Part shown: one piece after another, positions 47,662 through 59,035 of the stretch | Numbering within the stretch: the first letter of the stretch is position 1 | Layout of the letters: every line of letters begins with the position of its first letter | Assembly: GCF_020085105.1 (NCBI RefSeq) | Contig: NC_058046.1 | Coordinates: 29,813,175-29,877,174, forward strand | Source: Siniperca chuatsi | Lineage: Eukaryota; Chordata; Actinopteri; Centrarchiformes; Sinipercidae | Direction: 5' to 3' | Length of the DNA: 64,000 nucleotides | Translations under genes and position numbers: made by a program | The notes under the pieces: generated by a model | What the model was told of the DNA's origin: nothing | Database searches by the model: none | Seen by the model: the letters and a program-made list of their open reading frames with translations, nothing else

Positions 47662-47875
47662 ATCTATTAGAATTATATTTCTTCTCTCGACTTTATCCAG
47701 ATTAGTTATAAAATGCCTGGCCGGAGTTGTGGTGGTTTACGATACGTTTAAATTCGCGCATCCGGTTTTGAAATTGCCGGGCATGAACCATGGAACGCAT
47801 CCTCTTCTCTGATTGGATAATTTGAAATATCGAGAACAGCACGCATGCGCAAAGACCCTACGTTGATTGGAGCAG
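47662..47875 (-). promoter_or_regulatory. ckap2l: ckap2l 5'UTR and promoter with CCAAT, CHR-like and E2F-like motifs
   Basis: Upstream of the ATG (47661): an E2F-like TTCGCGC at 47753-47759, TTTGAA (CHR-like) at 47067-type position 47767-47772 and again at 47821-47826, and two inverted CCAAT boxes (ATTGG at 47812-47816 and 47866-47870), plus an NRF1-like GCATGCGC at 47843-47850. There is no TATA box. CCAAT plus CHR is the usual layout of G2/M genes. Use of these sites is inferred. Confidence 0.5.
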
Positions 47876-48384
47876 AGGGTGTAAACAAAAAGTATATAAA
47901 CGCTGGATTGCACATCCTTAACCCACTGCTGTTCGTTCCTTGTTTCTTATTATGGTGTTTCCGGACAAAATTGGCTACTCTGATTTAACTGTTTATAAAG
48001 CAAACTTAAAACATAAATTTTCACCAGATGATGTGTCACATCTTTTAACCATGTTTTTGGAATTTATGGTAACCTTAGTTATCTGAAATAATACCACTCG
48101 TTTTTCAGTAAAGGAAGTACATTATAGGTATTATTTTGACTGTAGTTAAGACCTGAAGAAAACACTGAGGGATTATCACAGACTGGAATCCCTTTAGCCA
48201 GGATACTGTTTTGAAACAATCTAAAAAATTTATTGGCACCATATTCTGATTTGGTGGCTGCCAAAACTCTTCAAAACTGGCTAATGTGATTTTATTCAGA
48301 AAGAACAGTCATGACAACTTATTTCTAAATTAACTTTATTTCAAAAACATAGATACAACCTAAAAACAGACTATAATAACATGA

Positions 48385-48390
48385 GCATAA

Positions 48391-48434
<44 letters not shown>

Positions 48435-48680
48435 ACATGTATTACTCATGTTGTGGGAACATAAATCTGTTTAAACAGTCACATTGTGGGTACTCACCTT
48501 CCTTTTGGGTACAAAAGTCCCCATAAAGTAAATCGTTACATTTTAGGGTTAAGACTTGGTTAGGTTTAGGTTTAGATTAGGGTTAGGTTAAGGTTATGGT
48601 AAGAGTTAGGGTTAGGGTAAATAAGATAGATGCTTGTGTAAACTAAATGCTAGTAAAGTTTACCTATGTAACTTGTTTTT
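48385..48680 (+). repeat. (GT)n-linked fish repeat with degenerate TTAGGG words
   Basis: (GT)n at 48391-48433, then CATGTATTACTCATGTTGTG, CAGTCACATTGTGGG, CAAAAGTCCCCATAA and a run of GGTTAGG/TTAGGGTT variants at 48545-48620. This order is found in a common teleost interspersed repeat, so the telomere-like words belong to it. Confidence 0.6.
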
Positions 48681-48689
48681 CCTGTACAG

Positions 48690-48960
48690 TGGTGGAAAAG
48701 TATTTAGATTGTTTCCTTAAGTAAAAGTAGCAATTCCTCTGTATAAAATACTTTAAGTTACCTACTTCATTCAAAAACATTTATAAAGTACTAAAGTATT
48801 GTCAGAAAAAATATGCTTAAAAGGTCCAGTGTGTAGGGTTTAGCATCTAGCGGTGAAATTGCAGTTTGCAAGCATTTTAATACCGCTCGCCTCACACTCC
48901 CATTCCAAGCATGAAACTCACAAAAAAGTAGCTTAAAATGAAAAGTCAAGTAATGTATAT
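48690..48960 (+). repeat. Two short element ends side by side
   Basis: ACAGTGGTGGAAAAGTATTT with TTAAGTAAAAGTAGCAAT (48690-48810) is the end of the same family as 58225-58720. AAAGGTCCAGTGTGTAGGGT then TCTAGCGGTGAAATTGCAG (48819-48960) is a relative of the element at 37330. Confidence 0.55.
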
Positions 48961-49294
48961 GATACATACATAATTCAATATTATACATACCTACTAATTG
49001 TCATAATATACATACTATATTGCACATTCCTGAATATTGTTGCATTTGTCACTGACACGCAGGGAACCTGGGGCCAGTTAGGCTATTATTCAAGTAGGAA
49101 TACTGGTTGGTTTCTGGGTCCCTGGGCAAATACCTAAGCTGCCATGTGTGATCTTCTGTGTGCAACAGAAATCATAAGAGTTGGAGGAGAGGCTACTACA
49201 ACTCATGTAAAGCTAATGTCTATTGTGATGTCATTTATCCCTGTTTGAGGTGTGTCATTTACCAAATCCTGAGAGAGCATATAAAACACAAATC

Positions 49295-49749
49295 CAAATA
49301 AGTTATAAGGCTTTATTAAAAATCCACAGCACATCATTTAAATAATTGTTAGTAAGCAGATTTCCAAATAAATATATACGTTAAAATGGTGTATAAATAG
49401 ATAAATAAATTAATAGATAAAAGCATTAACAGTGTGTCATGTCATACAGCATAATAAATACATAGGATACTCACCAGACAGCACAATAATGCCACTTTGT
49501 GGTGAAAATTGATTATGTCAATACACTAAGTATTTCACTTTCTGTACTTGGTACATACAGTAAATAGACACTCTGAAAAAACTTGCAGAAGTCCTTCTAG
49601 CAGACAGTGATAGTACTTTAAAAAAAAGTATTTTTTGCTGATTATTTGAATCAAAATAGCTGAAGTGAAGTATATTTTACGTTCTGTTCAATAGCAAAAT
49701 TTTCATCGTAAGTGGGTCAAACTCCCCCAGATGCAGATCCACATTTCAC
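49295..49749 (-). other. il1b: il1b 3'UTR with AU-rich elements and poly(A) signal
   Basis: On the minus strand, AATAAA corresponds to TTTATT at 49312-49317. Seven ATTTA pentamers lie between the stop and this signal (plus-strand TAAAT at 49339, 49379, 49394, 49402, 49406, 49455 and 49561), two of them overlapping. Such elements mark unstable cytokine mRNAs. Confidence 0.7.
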
Positions 49750-52274
49750 TTAGGATGCCCTTGGCAGGTTTGAACTCTGATGCTGGATGTTGAAGGTTCG
49801 GTGGCGTTGGGCAGTCTCCAGGCACATTTCCACCGGCTTGTTGTTATCGACTGCTGTGCTTATGTACCAGTCACGGAAGGCGACAGACACGAGGGTGCTG
49901 ATGTTCACCCCGGTGTCCTGTTTGTAGAAGAGAAATCGCACCATGTCGCTGTCCGAGCGGATACTCAACAGACTGTTTTTGTCCTCCACGGCCTGAGGTG
50001 TGAAAAGACAAATGTCAGAAGGTTAAACTATCACACTTGACAAAATTTCTGGCTCAAAGGTAAATTAATATATAAATGTGCAGTGTCTCTTTCAGATGAT
50101 AACAATTTAGATGACCAGGTAGCTCTAATCAGTTTTCCCTGGCCACTGTTCCGGCTTTGAGAAATGTGGCATATGGGATTAAGTTTACCCTTTAACAGTA
50201 GGCCTACTACAAAGTGTATAATCTTTATGTGAGAATCATGAGTCATGAGTTTTACCTCCAGATGCAAGGTTGCTTCGGGACCATCCTTGTGGCAAGACAG
50301 GTAGAGATTTGTGCCCCTGATGCCCAGAGCCACAGTTCTGGCCTCAGCGCTGGGTGCAGGATGGATGTAGGTCGACATGTTCAGGTAAACTGAGGAGAGA
50401 ACAGAGGATACAGATTCATTTTAATGAAAGCTGAAAGACTATGTCAGCCTCTGTGATGAGGCAAATGCTACTTTGTGTGCATTTTACTAAAGGCACATCT
50501 GAATTTGGACTAAGACAAGATCAAACCGGTTTGACTTGGAAGTTATTATGATATATGACGGTGTAGTCCCTCATTCGTCCAGGAGTGTTCTATCGTAGAA
50601 AAGGTTTCAGTCGTAGTCATCTGGACACTGTTTTCAGAATCAAGACGTTTGGCTCCCATCCGGAAGTCATTCACAATTGAGAATGACTTCCGGATGGGAG
50701 CCAAACGTCTTGATTCTGAAAACAGTGTCCAGATGACTACGACTGAAACCTTTCTACGATTATGATATATGCATTTGAGGTTAAAATTTGTATCTAATAT
50801 CATAAAATCCAGAAGTTACACTGCTGCAGTGAAGGTAACTAAGCCCATTTACTCAAGTACTGTACTTAAGTACAAATTTGAGGTACCTGTTTTTCATTTT
50901 CTGCAACTTTATACTTCTATTCCACTACATTTAAAAGGGAAACATTACACTTCTTACTCCAATACCTTTATTTGACAGCTATAGTTACTAGTTACTTTAA
51001 TTCATTAAGATTTTACATAAAAAATCAGATAATGTAAAATACAGCACTTTGTTAAATGTTAAACCAGTGGTTCTCAGGCTTTTGGCTTGTGACCTCAGTC
51101 CAGTGTTAAATTGAGATATTAGTGTTTGGATTATGTTACTGGGTATTTTCCATCCTGCAAAGGATGTAGTACTGGAGGAAACACTGAATTTTGGGGACAT
51201 TTTTGGTGTAAAAATTGTTATAAAATATCACCTTTAAACAGCTTTATATAAAATATCAAGCCAACAGTTGCCAGATGAACTAAAACAAACCCATCTTCTC
51301 TAAATTCAAATATCTACCATGACCCAGAGAATGATTTTCTAACCATCCGATCTAACTGTCACATGCAAGTACCTTTGGAGTTTTCAGCGCCTCCCTGCAG
51401 CATCATTGCGTGGAGCTCCATGCTGTTTTGGACCAGAACTAAGCTCCTCTTCTTGCTGTCAGTCACGCTGCACTGGTACTCATCCGTCCTCCTGAACTGA
51501 AGCGGTGGAGCTGAACCGCGCTCAAACACAGTTTGCTCTGAGGGGAAAAGAGGCACACCCGATTAGTTATGTTGTTGTTATGATTTGTATCTTCCTTCAT
51601 CGGAAAGCAGCAGGAATTGCAACAACAGCCATAGACCTTAGCCATAGTCTCTACCTGCACAAGTGAGTCTTGAAAGCCAGCTTCATTGCAGATACACATT
51701 ATATCATACATTTTAGTTTATGGAACAGTAAAAGTCATGCCAATGGCCCTTTAAACAAACTATAAATACAGATACACACATCAGTTATGGTAGATAAACT
51801 CAATGCAGTAATTAAAAACATAAAGATAGGCCAACAAGATCATATACTGTAAGTCACTTCCCACAGTTCCTTAAGGAGGACTTGAGGAGGATGACAGTAT
51901 TTTTGTTTTTATACAGATTTAATAGCTTTTTAGAAGTGTGGGTAATGCTGAGTTAAAAAGAGATACAACTCTATTAAAAATGTTATGCTAACAGAGAAAA
52001 CAGTCCAGTAAGTGGTTTTGATGGGATAGTGTTGAAATAAAGTCTGGTCTGTGTGATTACCTTCCACTATGCTCTCCATCATGAAGTTGAGCAGGTTTTC
52101 ATCTGTGCACTTGGTGCTCCGCACTGACCCGCTGCCCTTCAACCTCTCCATGGCGACGATGAGGTTGACCACACTCCTCATTGTCAGTGGGTGATGTGTA
52201 ATCTCCAAGTCCAGTCCCTTGGGCATCTTGAGGCTCCACATCTCGCTCATGTTGCATTTCATCTCGGATTCCAT
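49750..52274 (-). CDS. il1b: Interleukin-1 beta precursor
   Basis: Four coding exons on the minus strand: 52274-52061, 51537-51373, 50389-50256 and 49992-49750. All junctions are GT/AG with phases 1, 1 and 0 and give 251 aa. The start [13 protein letters not shown] and the pro-region [20 protein letters not shown] are typical of fish IL-1 beta. There is no signal peptide. The beta-trefoil part follows from about residue 90, with [17 protein letters not shown] in exon 4 and the IL-1 signature [15 protein letters not shown] in exon 5. No obvious mammalian-type caspase-1 site is visible, as is usual in fish. It is the pro-inflammatory cytokine made in activated macrophages and acts through IL-1 receptor 1. 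The neighbour is ckap2l. Confidence 0.96.
50592..50760. repeat. Near-perfect palindrome in il1b intron
   Basis: Arms 50592-50672 and 50681-50760 are reverse complements over about 80 bp, with one extra A in the left arm and an eight-base loop. The core words are GACTTCCGGATGGGAGCC and CAGTCGTAGTCATCTGGAC. It lies between coding exons 2 and 3 (exon 3 ends 51373; next exon starts 50389), so it is transcribed and would fold into a long hairpin. Confidence 0.95.
50826..51060 (+). repeat. Fish 'CAGTGGTGGAA' family element, 5' part, in il1b intron
   Basis: Words ACTCAAGTACTGTACTTAAG, TACTTCTATTCCACTACAT and TTTGACAGCTATAGTTACT match the 5' half of the family represented at 58225-58720. Confidence 0.65.
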
Positions 52275-52296
52275 CTTTTTCTGAATTAAGAAAGAT
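52061..52296 (-). other. il1b: il1b exon 2 (start codon exon)
   Basis: The acceptor CTTCCTGCAG precedes 52296. A 22-nt leader leads to the ATG at 52274. The donor after GAAG at 52061 reads GTAATCAC. The frame upstream of the acceptor gives no better start. Confidence 0.85.
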
Positions 52297-52748
52297 CTGC
52301 AGGAAGATAGAAAGCGATTTCCAATGTCACTGAATCACAACACATTTATTTATTTCCCTTAAATAGAATTATTTACCCTTTTACTCTTCGTTGTAAAGGC
52401 TACAGTACATCTCCGTCTACTGCTGCAGTGATTTGTGACCCACTACTGTATCAACGCTTGACTATAAGGCATTTATACAGAAATATCAAGTGAGATGGAG
52501 ATTAGATAACACACAATGATCAAGGAAAGCTGATTTCTTTTAGATATAGTACAAAGATTTTTAGTTTATAATGACACAACAGGCAGCAGAGTATGTTAAA
52601 GAAACTGTCTTGCAACCAGATTCAATCCCCAACTACACTAAATGTGTCCTATCAAAGTGCCCCAAAGCAAAGCAAAGATGCCGTTTAAAATCTGCTCCAG
52701 ATTAAGACTGTCAGAGACAAAAAACTAAGACAAGAAAAGTCAATTTAC

Positions 52749-52813
52749 CTGTTAAAGTCAGTAGAGTGTTAGTGTTTTTGGTTAAGATCCCAGCTGTTGT
52801 CCTGTCAACGTTG
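52749..52813 (-). other. il1b: il1b noncoding exon 1
   Basis: It ends in a CAG|GTAAATTG donor at 52749/52748 and begins about 25-30 nt downstream of the TATA box. The start point is an estimate. Confidence 0.7.
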
Positions 52814-52837
52814 TTCTGCCTGTGCTGACCTGCAGGG

Positions 52838-52894
52838 TTTTTATACACACTCACCACAGTCATCGAGGGAATTTTCCCTCACAGACAGGAAGTG
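52838..52894 (-). promoter_or_regulatory. il1b: il1b core promoter: TATA, kappaB-like and PU.1-like sites
   Basis: TATAAAAA on the minus strand (52838-52845), a palindromic GGGAATTTTCCC at 52867-52878 that fits an NF-kappaB site, and AGGAAGTG at 52887-52894 that fits a PU.1/ETS site, all within 60 bp. Mammalian IL1B promoters use NF-kappaB and PU.1 close to the start site. Function here is inferred. Confidence 0.65.
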
Positions 52895-52972
52895 GGATAG
52901 TCTTTACTGCTGCACGCACTTCGCTGTGATGAAACACCGGACTTACATACTGCTGCCATAAATCTGGCTCAG

Positions 52973-52991
52973 ATAGATAGATAGATAGATT
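52973..52991. repeat. (GATA)n microsatellite
   Basis: About five GATA repeats, upstream of il1b. Confidence 0.85.
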
Positions 52992-53397
52992 TGTTTTTTA
53001 TTTCAGTTTTTTCTAGTTTCTAAAATTATATGCATCTGTCTCGCTGAGATTGTACATTTGACCCAAACTGATTTGCCTGTGCGTAATAATTATATTAATA
53101 ATAATAAAATGCCTTTTTTGTCCTCAAGGGGGAATCATTCACATATCAAAGAGATTCCTAACACATTTTCCTGTCTATAATTGTTTTAAGATATTTTAAA
53201 TTGTCTACTAATGTGATTGCAGAGCTCTGAACTGTGTGACAGTTGATGTTCAATATTTTGGTCAAATTGAAGGAATGACTGATGGCAATATGACACAAAG
53301 TCACTAACCATAGCACGATGACCCTGCTCCTGTTAAAAGCTGACCATCACTGGGTCATCAGCAAATTTTGTAATGTGCTGTTTTTTATACAGACAGC

Positions 53398-53966
53398 AAA
53401 AGTTGGGAAAAACGCTTATTCTCTTTCTGTCTGAGAGTTAGATGAGAAGATTGACACCACTCTTGACTCTGCATGGTACCTAGTTTAGTATGAAGCTAAC
53501 TCTATAGCTAGCAGAGGGTTAGCTTAGCACAATGGCTAAAAAAGGGGGAAACAGCTAGCCTGGCTCTGTCCAAAGGTTAAAAAAATCCACCTCTAATTTA
53601 TAGCTCACTAATTATTAATTCGCTTTTTTACGGGGAGTTATGTGCTGGTGGACTATGTCTTCCTCTGAGTAGTTGCCAGGCAAGAAAGAATCCAGCACAT
53701 AACCCCGTAAAACAGCACAATGTCATTGTTTCCCTTGTGTTTTTTGTAGATATAATGTGTTAATTAATGAGCTTTAGAGCAGCTTCCGGGCAGTTGGATT
53801 TTGATACCTGCGGACAGATCCAGGCTAGCTGTCTCCCCCTGCTTTCAGTCTTTGGGCTAAGCTAAGCTAACCAGCTGCTAGCTGTAGCCTTATATTTAAC
53901 GGACAAATATGAGAGTGGTATTGATCTTCTCATCTAACTAAAACGTATATCCAAAAATGCCAAGCC
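53398..53966. mobile_element. MITE with long inverted ends
   Basis: The left end (AACGCTTATT... GAGTTAGATGAGAAGATTGA) and right end (reverse complement with ACGTTTTAGTTAGATGAGAA) form imperfect inverted repeats of about 55-60 bp. The centre has GCTAGCCTGGCTCTGTCC and GGCTAGCTGTCTCCCCCTGC facing each other. It has no coding frame. This layout is known to me from many teleost genomes. Confidence 0.7.
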
Positions 53967-55469
53967 AGTGGATGAGTGCTGCACTTTAGAGTAAATATAA
54001 TTTACTTTCACATACTAAAAGTGTACTGTCCAGCCAATCAGTCTTAAATTCATATTTAAAAGAAATATTTTTCACCAAGAACATGTGGGTTTATAAAGCT
54101 GATGACAAATCAATGAGTAAATGTTTGGAATTAGCCACTGGGGTCACAAGACGTTTAAACAATATGAGGGAAGCATCCTACACCCCTCTGCTGACCCTGT
54201 GTTCAAACTGTAAATTATTGAAGATACATTTTGATTAGTCACAGCTGGCTAAAAGTTGTTTCATCCCTGAGAAATACCAAAAAACTGTAAATGGGTAAAC
54301 GTTCATCATATGAAATGCTAAAGTTTCTTATCTGCTATTTCCTCATTTTTCACATCTTTCACCAGGCCCTTTGGGGTTTTGAGGTTCTTTTGATGTGAAA
54401 AAATTCCACCTGCCATTGCTTGTTGTTTAGAGTTGCATAACAGTGGCTGAATCTGACATTTCTTCACTTCCCTGTTGAGCTGTGATGCAGGGGAGCTGCG
54501 TCACCCTCAGGGATATCAGTGTCTGAAGCGAGAAGGGCTGCGATAATATATACTGTTTCTATTTATATTATACACTGAGTGTGCTTTATATAAAAACTAA
54601 AAAGAACACAATTACTAAACAATAAACAAAGTATATTTTTGCAACTTATACATCATCAGAAAACCAGACTATCTTTCTTTTATGTTTAAAGTGTGTCTGA
54701 ACTCATTCTGCCTGTAGAGAGAGGTACCAAAGATGGCCAATAGGCTTCTCAGCTGTTCATATACTGTACTGTATATTCAGCTTTGCTGATCCTAATTTGT
54801 GTTTTTATTTTGTTATTGGAGATTTAAGTACATTCAGTTTACTTATTCCATCAGAAAAAACACACAGTATCAATACTGCTATAGAGTACGTGTACCTACA
54901 AGTATAATTTCGTAACATCACAACTAGTTTGGAAGCCAATCAAAAGAGTAACTTAACATAATGTTACACAAGTGTGAACACATACACTAAGACTGGGCAT
55001 TCCAGTGAAGTAGGAGACATCTTGTCTCCAGCAATTAATTCATAGAGTCTGGATTTTTCAATGAGGAAGAAGGTATAGATGTAATTTTAAGATTTTTAAA
55101 TTAGGTAATTGAACTGTTTTGTGGAAAAATTATAGCAGACACAAAATTTAATTTATTTTTATTTATGTCTGGAGAGGATCTTTAATGGTTTGGTACAAAT
55201 TAGAGCTCCATATTTCAATGCAAATTGCAAAAACAGGAAATATATACATTTGGACAAGACTAAAGAAAGAGTTCATTATATCAGAAAATTATATCTACAT
55301 GTGTATTTAGCCAAGGGTAAAAAACATCTTTCTTAAAATTCTGTATTGAAGGTGTAGGAAACAAAGGACAATGATAACATTTTCACAACAAGCTCCGTTA
55401 AATCTATGTTGAAATTGGCAAAATTTAACAAGACTGCATGTTCAACAATCTCAGTGCCATAAGCTAATT
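53967..55469. other. Intergenic, nothing recognised
   Basis: AT-rich with only short frames. No gene or recognised repeat seen. Confidence 0.4.
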
Positions 55470-55803
55470 AATTTCTGATCTGCTGCTACAAACTCTGAAA
55501 ACTCTTAGTTCTTTTAAACTGAGGCTTAAAACTTGTCTGTTTGCCACTGCCTGTTATTAAATTAAATTTGGGGCTATTTATTTATATCTACACTACACTA
55601 TAACTATAAAATACTTTTGACCTTTTACTGTTTATTATGTCTGATTCCATTTTAGCTTATTTGAATCATATTTTATTTGATCTTTTTGTACTTCCTTGTC
55701 CTTCTTTACATCTTAATGATTTTTATGTCTTATTTAAAACACATGAACTGCCTTGTTGCTGAAAAATGCCATACAGTACAAATAAAACTGCCTTGCCTTG
55801 CCT
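55470..55803 (+). mobile_element. 5'-truncated LINE 3' end
   Basis: Begins with a C-terminal LINE peptide TLSSFKLRLKTCLFATAC (minor differences in the first residues), then AT-rich 3'UTR. It ends GCCATACAGTACAAATAAAA with a TGCCT-repeat tail (CTGCCTTGCCTTGCC), the form of CR1/L2-group tails. Confidence 0.6.
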
Positions 55804-56027
55804 CGAGATACTGGAGCCTAGAGCTTACTTCTGCTCTTCATATTGAAAAAATTAAGTCAAAGCAATGACTTTCAAGTCTTAATTTAAAAATGTTTATTTT
55901 CATTATCAAACTTGTTTGGAACATTGGGGCAAAATCTGGACTGTCTTGTCTTGATCACAACATCCGATCGTCCAGTGCAGCCTGATCAACAGAAAAGTAG
56001 TGAAAAGATTAGATTTGTCTGGAACTG

Positions 56028-56030
<3 letters not shown>

Positions 56031-56072
<42 letters not shown>

Positions 56073-56076
56073 TGTT

Positions 56077-56117
<41 letters not shown>
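56031..56117. repeat. (GT)n microsatellite, interrupted
   Basis: About 40 TG units with GTTTGTGTTTGTTT interruptions. The apparent VCVCVC frame across it is not a gene. Confidence 0.95.
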
Positions 56118-56118
<1 letters not shown>

Positions 56119-56279
56119 TCCTCATTGACTATAATAGGTAGCGTGTGTTGTAACCACAATGACAGGTTGATGCTCTTCCGCTGTGTGAATCACTCTCCTC
56201 TAATTGCTGCTGACTCATGTTTTCTCTCCTGTTGGAGTTTCTTTCAGTGTTGGAGCAGCACTTTCACATCCCATTGACA

Positions 56280-58005
56280 GTTTTTTTTTTTTTATTAAAT
56301 CGGAGGATGTGAGCAAAAGTAGAAATGACACAATGGAGTGACAGTAAAAATATCTGAAGAAATGGTTCATAATTTTATACTTTTACTGCTGAGGCAAAAC
56401 TCAGAATCCATTGCAACAAATATGCAATAAGCAGAAATGTAGTCGACAAAATTCAAAACAGGTCTCGATGACCAGAACTGAGAAGTGAACTCAGTTCAGT
56501 GTCTCTTCTCTTTGGTTTTCCCTGAATGTGCATTACTGATGCACACCATAGAAAACTCTTACTGAAAAGAAAAATATACTACTGTAGCTCCTGCAATGCT
56601 TCCATAATTTCTCTTTACTAATTAGCACTAAACACAAACACCATTTAGCATTTATAAGCAGTATATAAACATTTAATACAGTTTATATAACACTATAATG
56701 TGGTTATAATAAGATATAAAGTATTTATTAATGTATTTGGGAATGTAGGGTTGTTTTTTGTTGTACTAGACTATCTCACTAGATAGCAAGATAACAAGAT
56801 TAGTAATAGAAATGATGACATCAGAGAAGGAGATCTTAAGTTCACCACAGACTTTTTTGCGCCAACAAAGTAACACAACAGAGGAAGTGTTATGCACAGG
56901 AAGGGTACCTCATGTGTGCCAAGGAAAACCATTAAGCCAAACCTATCATTCCAAATGATCAAGTTTCTCACAGTTTCTCACGCAAGCATATTCTGTGGAG
57001 GGGAGTGCTTGGTTTTTTCCTTTTTTGACATCCCTCCACACCAACCCACTCTCACGGCAGTTTGTGAAATAGTCACAAAATTTAACCTGTAGATTTGTGT
57101 TCGTGGACACGAATTTTCAATTTGACACTCAGCACAACTTTCCAATGAAAACCAATGAGGACGAACGTAGTATAAAGAGCGACAAAGTCCACGCAGGGAT
57201 GGAGGTCGAGGTGGGTAGGTTGAATGGATGGATGGATGGATGGATGTGTCAAACCCAAGTATTTCACGAGGGAGACCGGGATTTGATTCCTGTGTGAGAA
57301 CAGAGGTCAACGTTGAATGTTTATTTATTCTAACCTAAACCAAGTAGTTTTGGTGCCTAAACCTAACCAAATTAGTCAATGTTGATTGTTTTAAGGAAGT
57401 ACTTATTTTAACCCAAACCATGATCTTGATCATCAAATCAGCAAGCTTTATTTTGAAAGTCTAAGCAGACATTGCATATTTATTATTGCTAACTTCATGT
57501 CCACAAATCTTATAGACTGTGTTGGTGCACTAGACTGTGCACGTACAGCTTACAGTCTCACAACTGTTTACTTTCAGTAGACCATACTGTCGTCAGATAC
57601 CCCCGATTACACAATGATCCAGATGTTTCCCGTCTCTCTTGTTACCGCCCCCAGCCTTGTATTCTTAAAAATGGATTATACATTTGATATCATATACCAG
57701 TAACATAACATAGCATGAAAACATTTCACATGCAGCAGAACCTGCCTGAACTGGATGCTTCCAACATTCACTTGACCCTGCCTTGACCCTTTCTGGTAAT
57801 ACTCAGACCTCAGACTTGCTTTCCCAGACTTTGCAGATAATAGAACACAGACCATCTGCTTTTAACCTCAACCTGTCTACGTGCAACAGCTCAGGTGCAG
57901 TGCCTCTGGAGCCCAATTTAGGTTGTTTTACAAGCATGCAGTGCAGTCTCAGCGAGGCCTGTATACACAATGGAATGGATTAACTATATAAATTAATATT
58001 TATCA
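56280..58005. other. Intergenic, nothing recognised
   Basis: Contains a (GGAT)n run at about 57223-57246 and no supported gene. Confidence 0.4.
57223..57246. repeat. (GGAT)n microsatellite
   Basis: About six GGAT repeats. Confidence 0.85.

Positions 58006-58007
<2 letters not shown>

Positions 58008-58082
<75 letters not shown>
58008..58082. repeat. (AT)n microsatellite
   Basis: About 36 AT dinucleotides without interruption. Confidence 0.95.
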
Positions 58083-58085
<3 letters not shown>

Positions 58086-58224
58086 AATATAAAATGTCTT
58101 CATGGGAGACATTTATTAATAAACACAATGCCCAACTATGGTTGTTGCTGTTGTGTATTCTTGTGTATTTTGGTCTTCTTCCTTCCAAACTTTATAATAC
58201 TAAGTTTAAAATATATAAATAAAG

Positions 58225-58720
58225 ACTCAAGAACTGTACTTAATTACAATTTTTAGGTACTTGTACTTAGTGTTAAAATGTTCTGTTAGGTTATACTTCT
58301 ACTCCTCTACATTTCGGAGAGAAATATTGTACTTTTTACTCCACTACATTGATATGATAGCTGTACTTTGAAAATGATCATTTTTATATACAAAACATGT
58401 GATAATTTTATGAAATATAATGTATTATTATTGATTAAACTCCCAAACAGTATATAAAGTTAAAAGTTAATTTGTTACACCTCAACCAACTAGAACAAGT
58501 GCTTCTTATATATTTATGCATTAGTAATAATAATCCAATATTATAACACTGACAGAGGCTGTTCTGCTGTCTAATGAGAACTTTACATTTGGTGCTTTAT
58601 GTACATTTTCTTGTATTACTACTTTACTTCTACTGATGTAAAATTATGAATTATGATTTTTACTTGTAAAAGAGGTTTTGCTCAATATTTCTTCCGCCAC
58701 TGCTCTTCTATCCTGAGCCA
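58225..58720 (+). mobile_element. Nonautonomous element, fullest copy of the 'CAGTGGTGGAA' family
   Basis: Starts near AGAACTGTACTTAATTACAA, contains TACTCCTCTACATTTCGGAG and TACTTTTTACTCCACTACAT, then ATAACACTGACAGAGGCTGT, and ends TTTCTTCCGCCACTGCTC. Parts of the same family are at 26690-26775, 41110-41345, 48690-48810 and 50826-51060. No coding frame. Confidence 0.65.
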
Positions 58721-59035
58721 GCTGGCATCACAGTCAAACGTTTGGGAACCTCTGGCCTGATTTAAATGGCGCTTGTAGGTGAGCTCAGCAGGGGTAAATC
58801 CTCTGCTGAGCTCTCTCGGGGAGTTGTGGTGGATGAGAGATGTCTAATTAATAAACCTCGCGATAAAAACACTTTCAGCCAAACTCATCTTTCCCTGTCT
58901 TCTAACAGAAGGTTTCTACATTGCACTCGCCCGGGTTTCTTTGACAAAAGGAAGTTTCATCGATGTAATTAGGTATTGTATTGTTGTACACACTGTATGT
59001 CCTCACCCTTTATTTTTTCTTCAACAGGTAACATC

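Noticed and set aside
47890-47960. TATATAAACG on the plus strand as a divergent promoter near ckap2l
   Set aside because: No coding exon follows on the plus strand; TATA-like words are frequent in this AT-rich DNA.
48545-48620. TTAGGG-like words suggesting an interstitial telomere
   Set aside because: The words are degenerate and stand in the usual place within a common fish repeat next to (GT)n, so a telomere fusion is not needed.
56032-56277. Open frame with a long Val-Cys repeat
   Set aside because: It is a translation of the (GT)n microsatellite.
57082-57310. Frames around 57.0-57.3 kb
   Set aside because: They cross a (GGAT)n tract and have no domain or splice partner.
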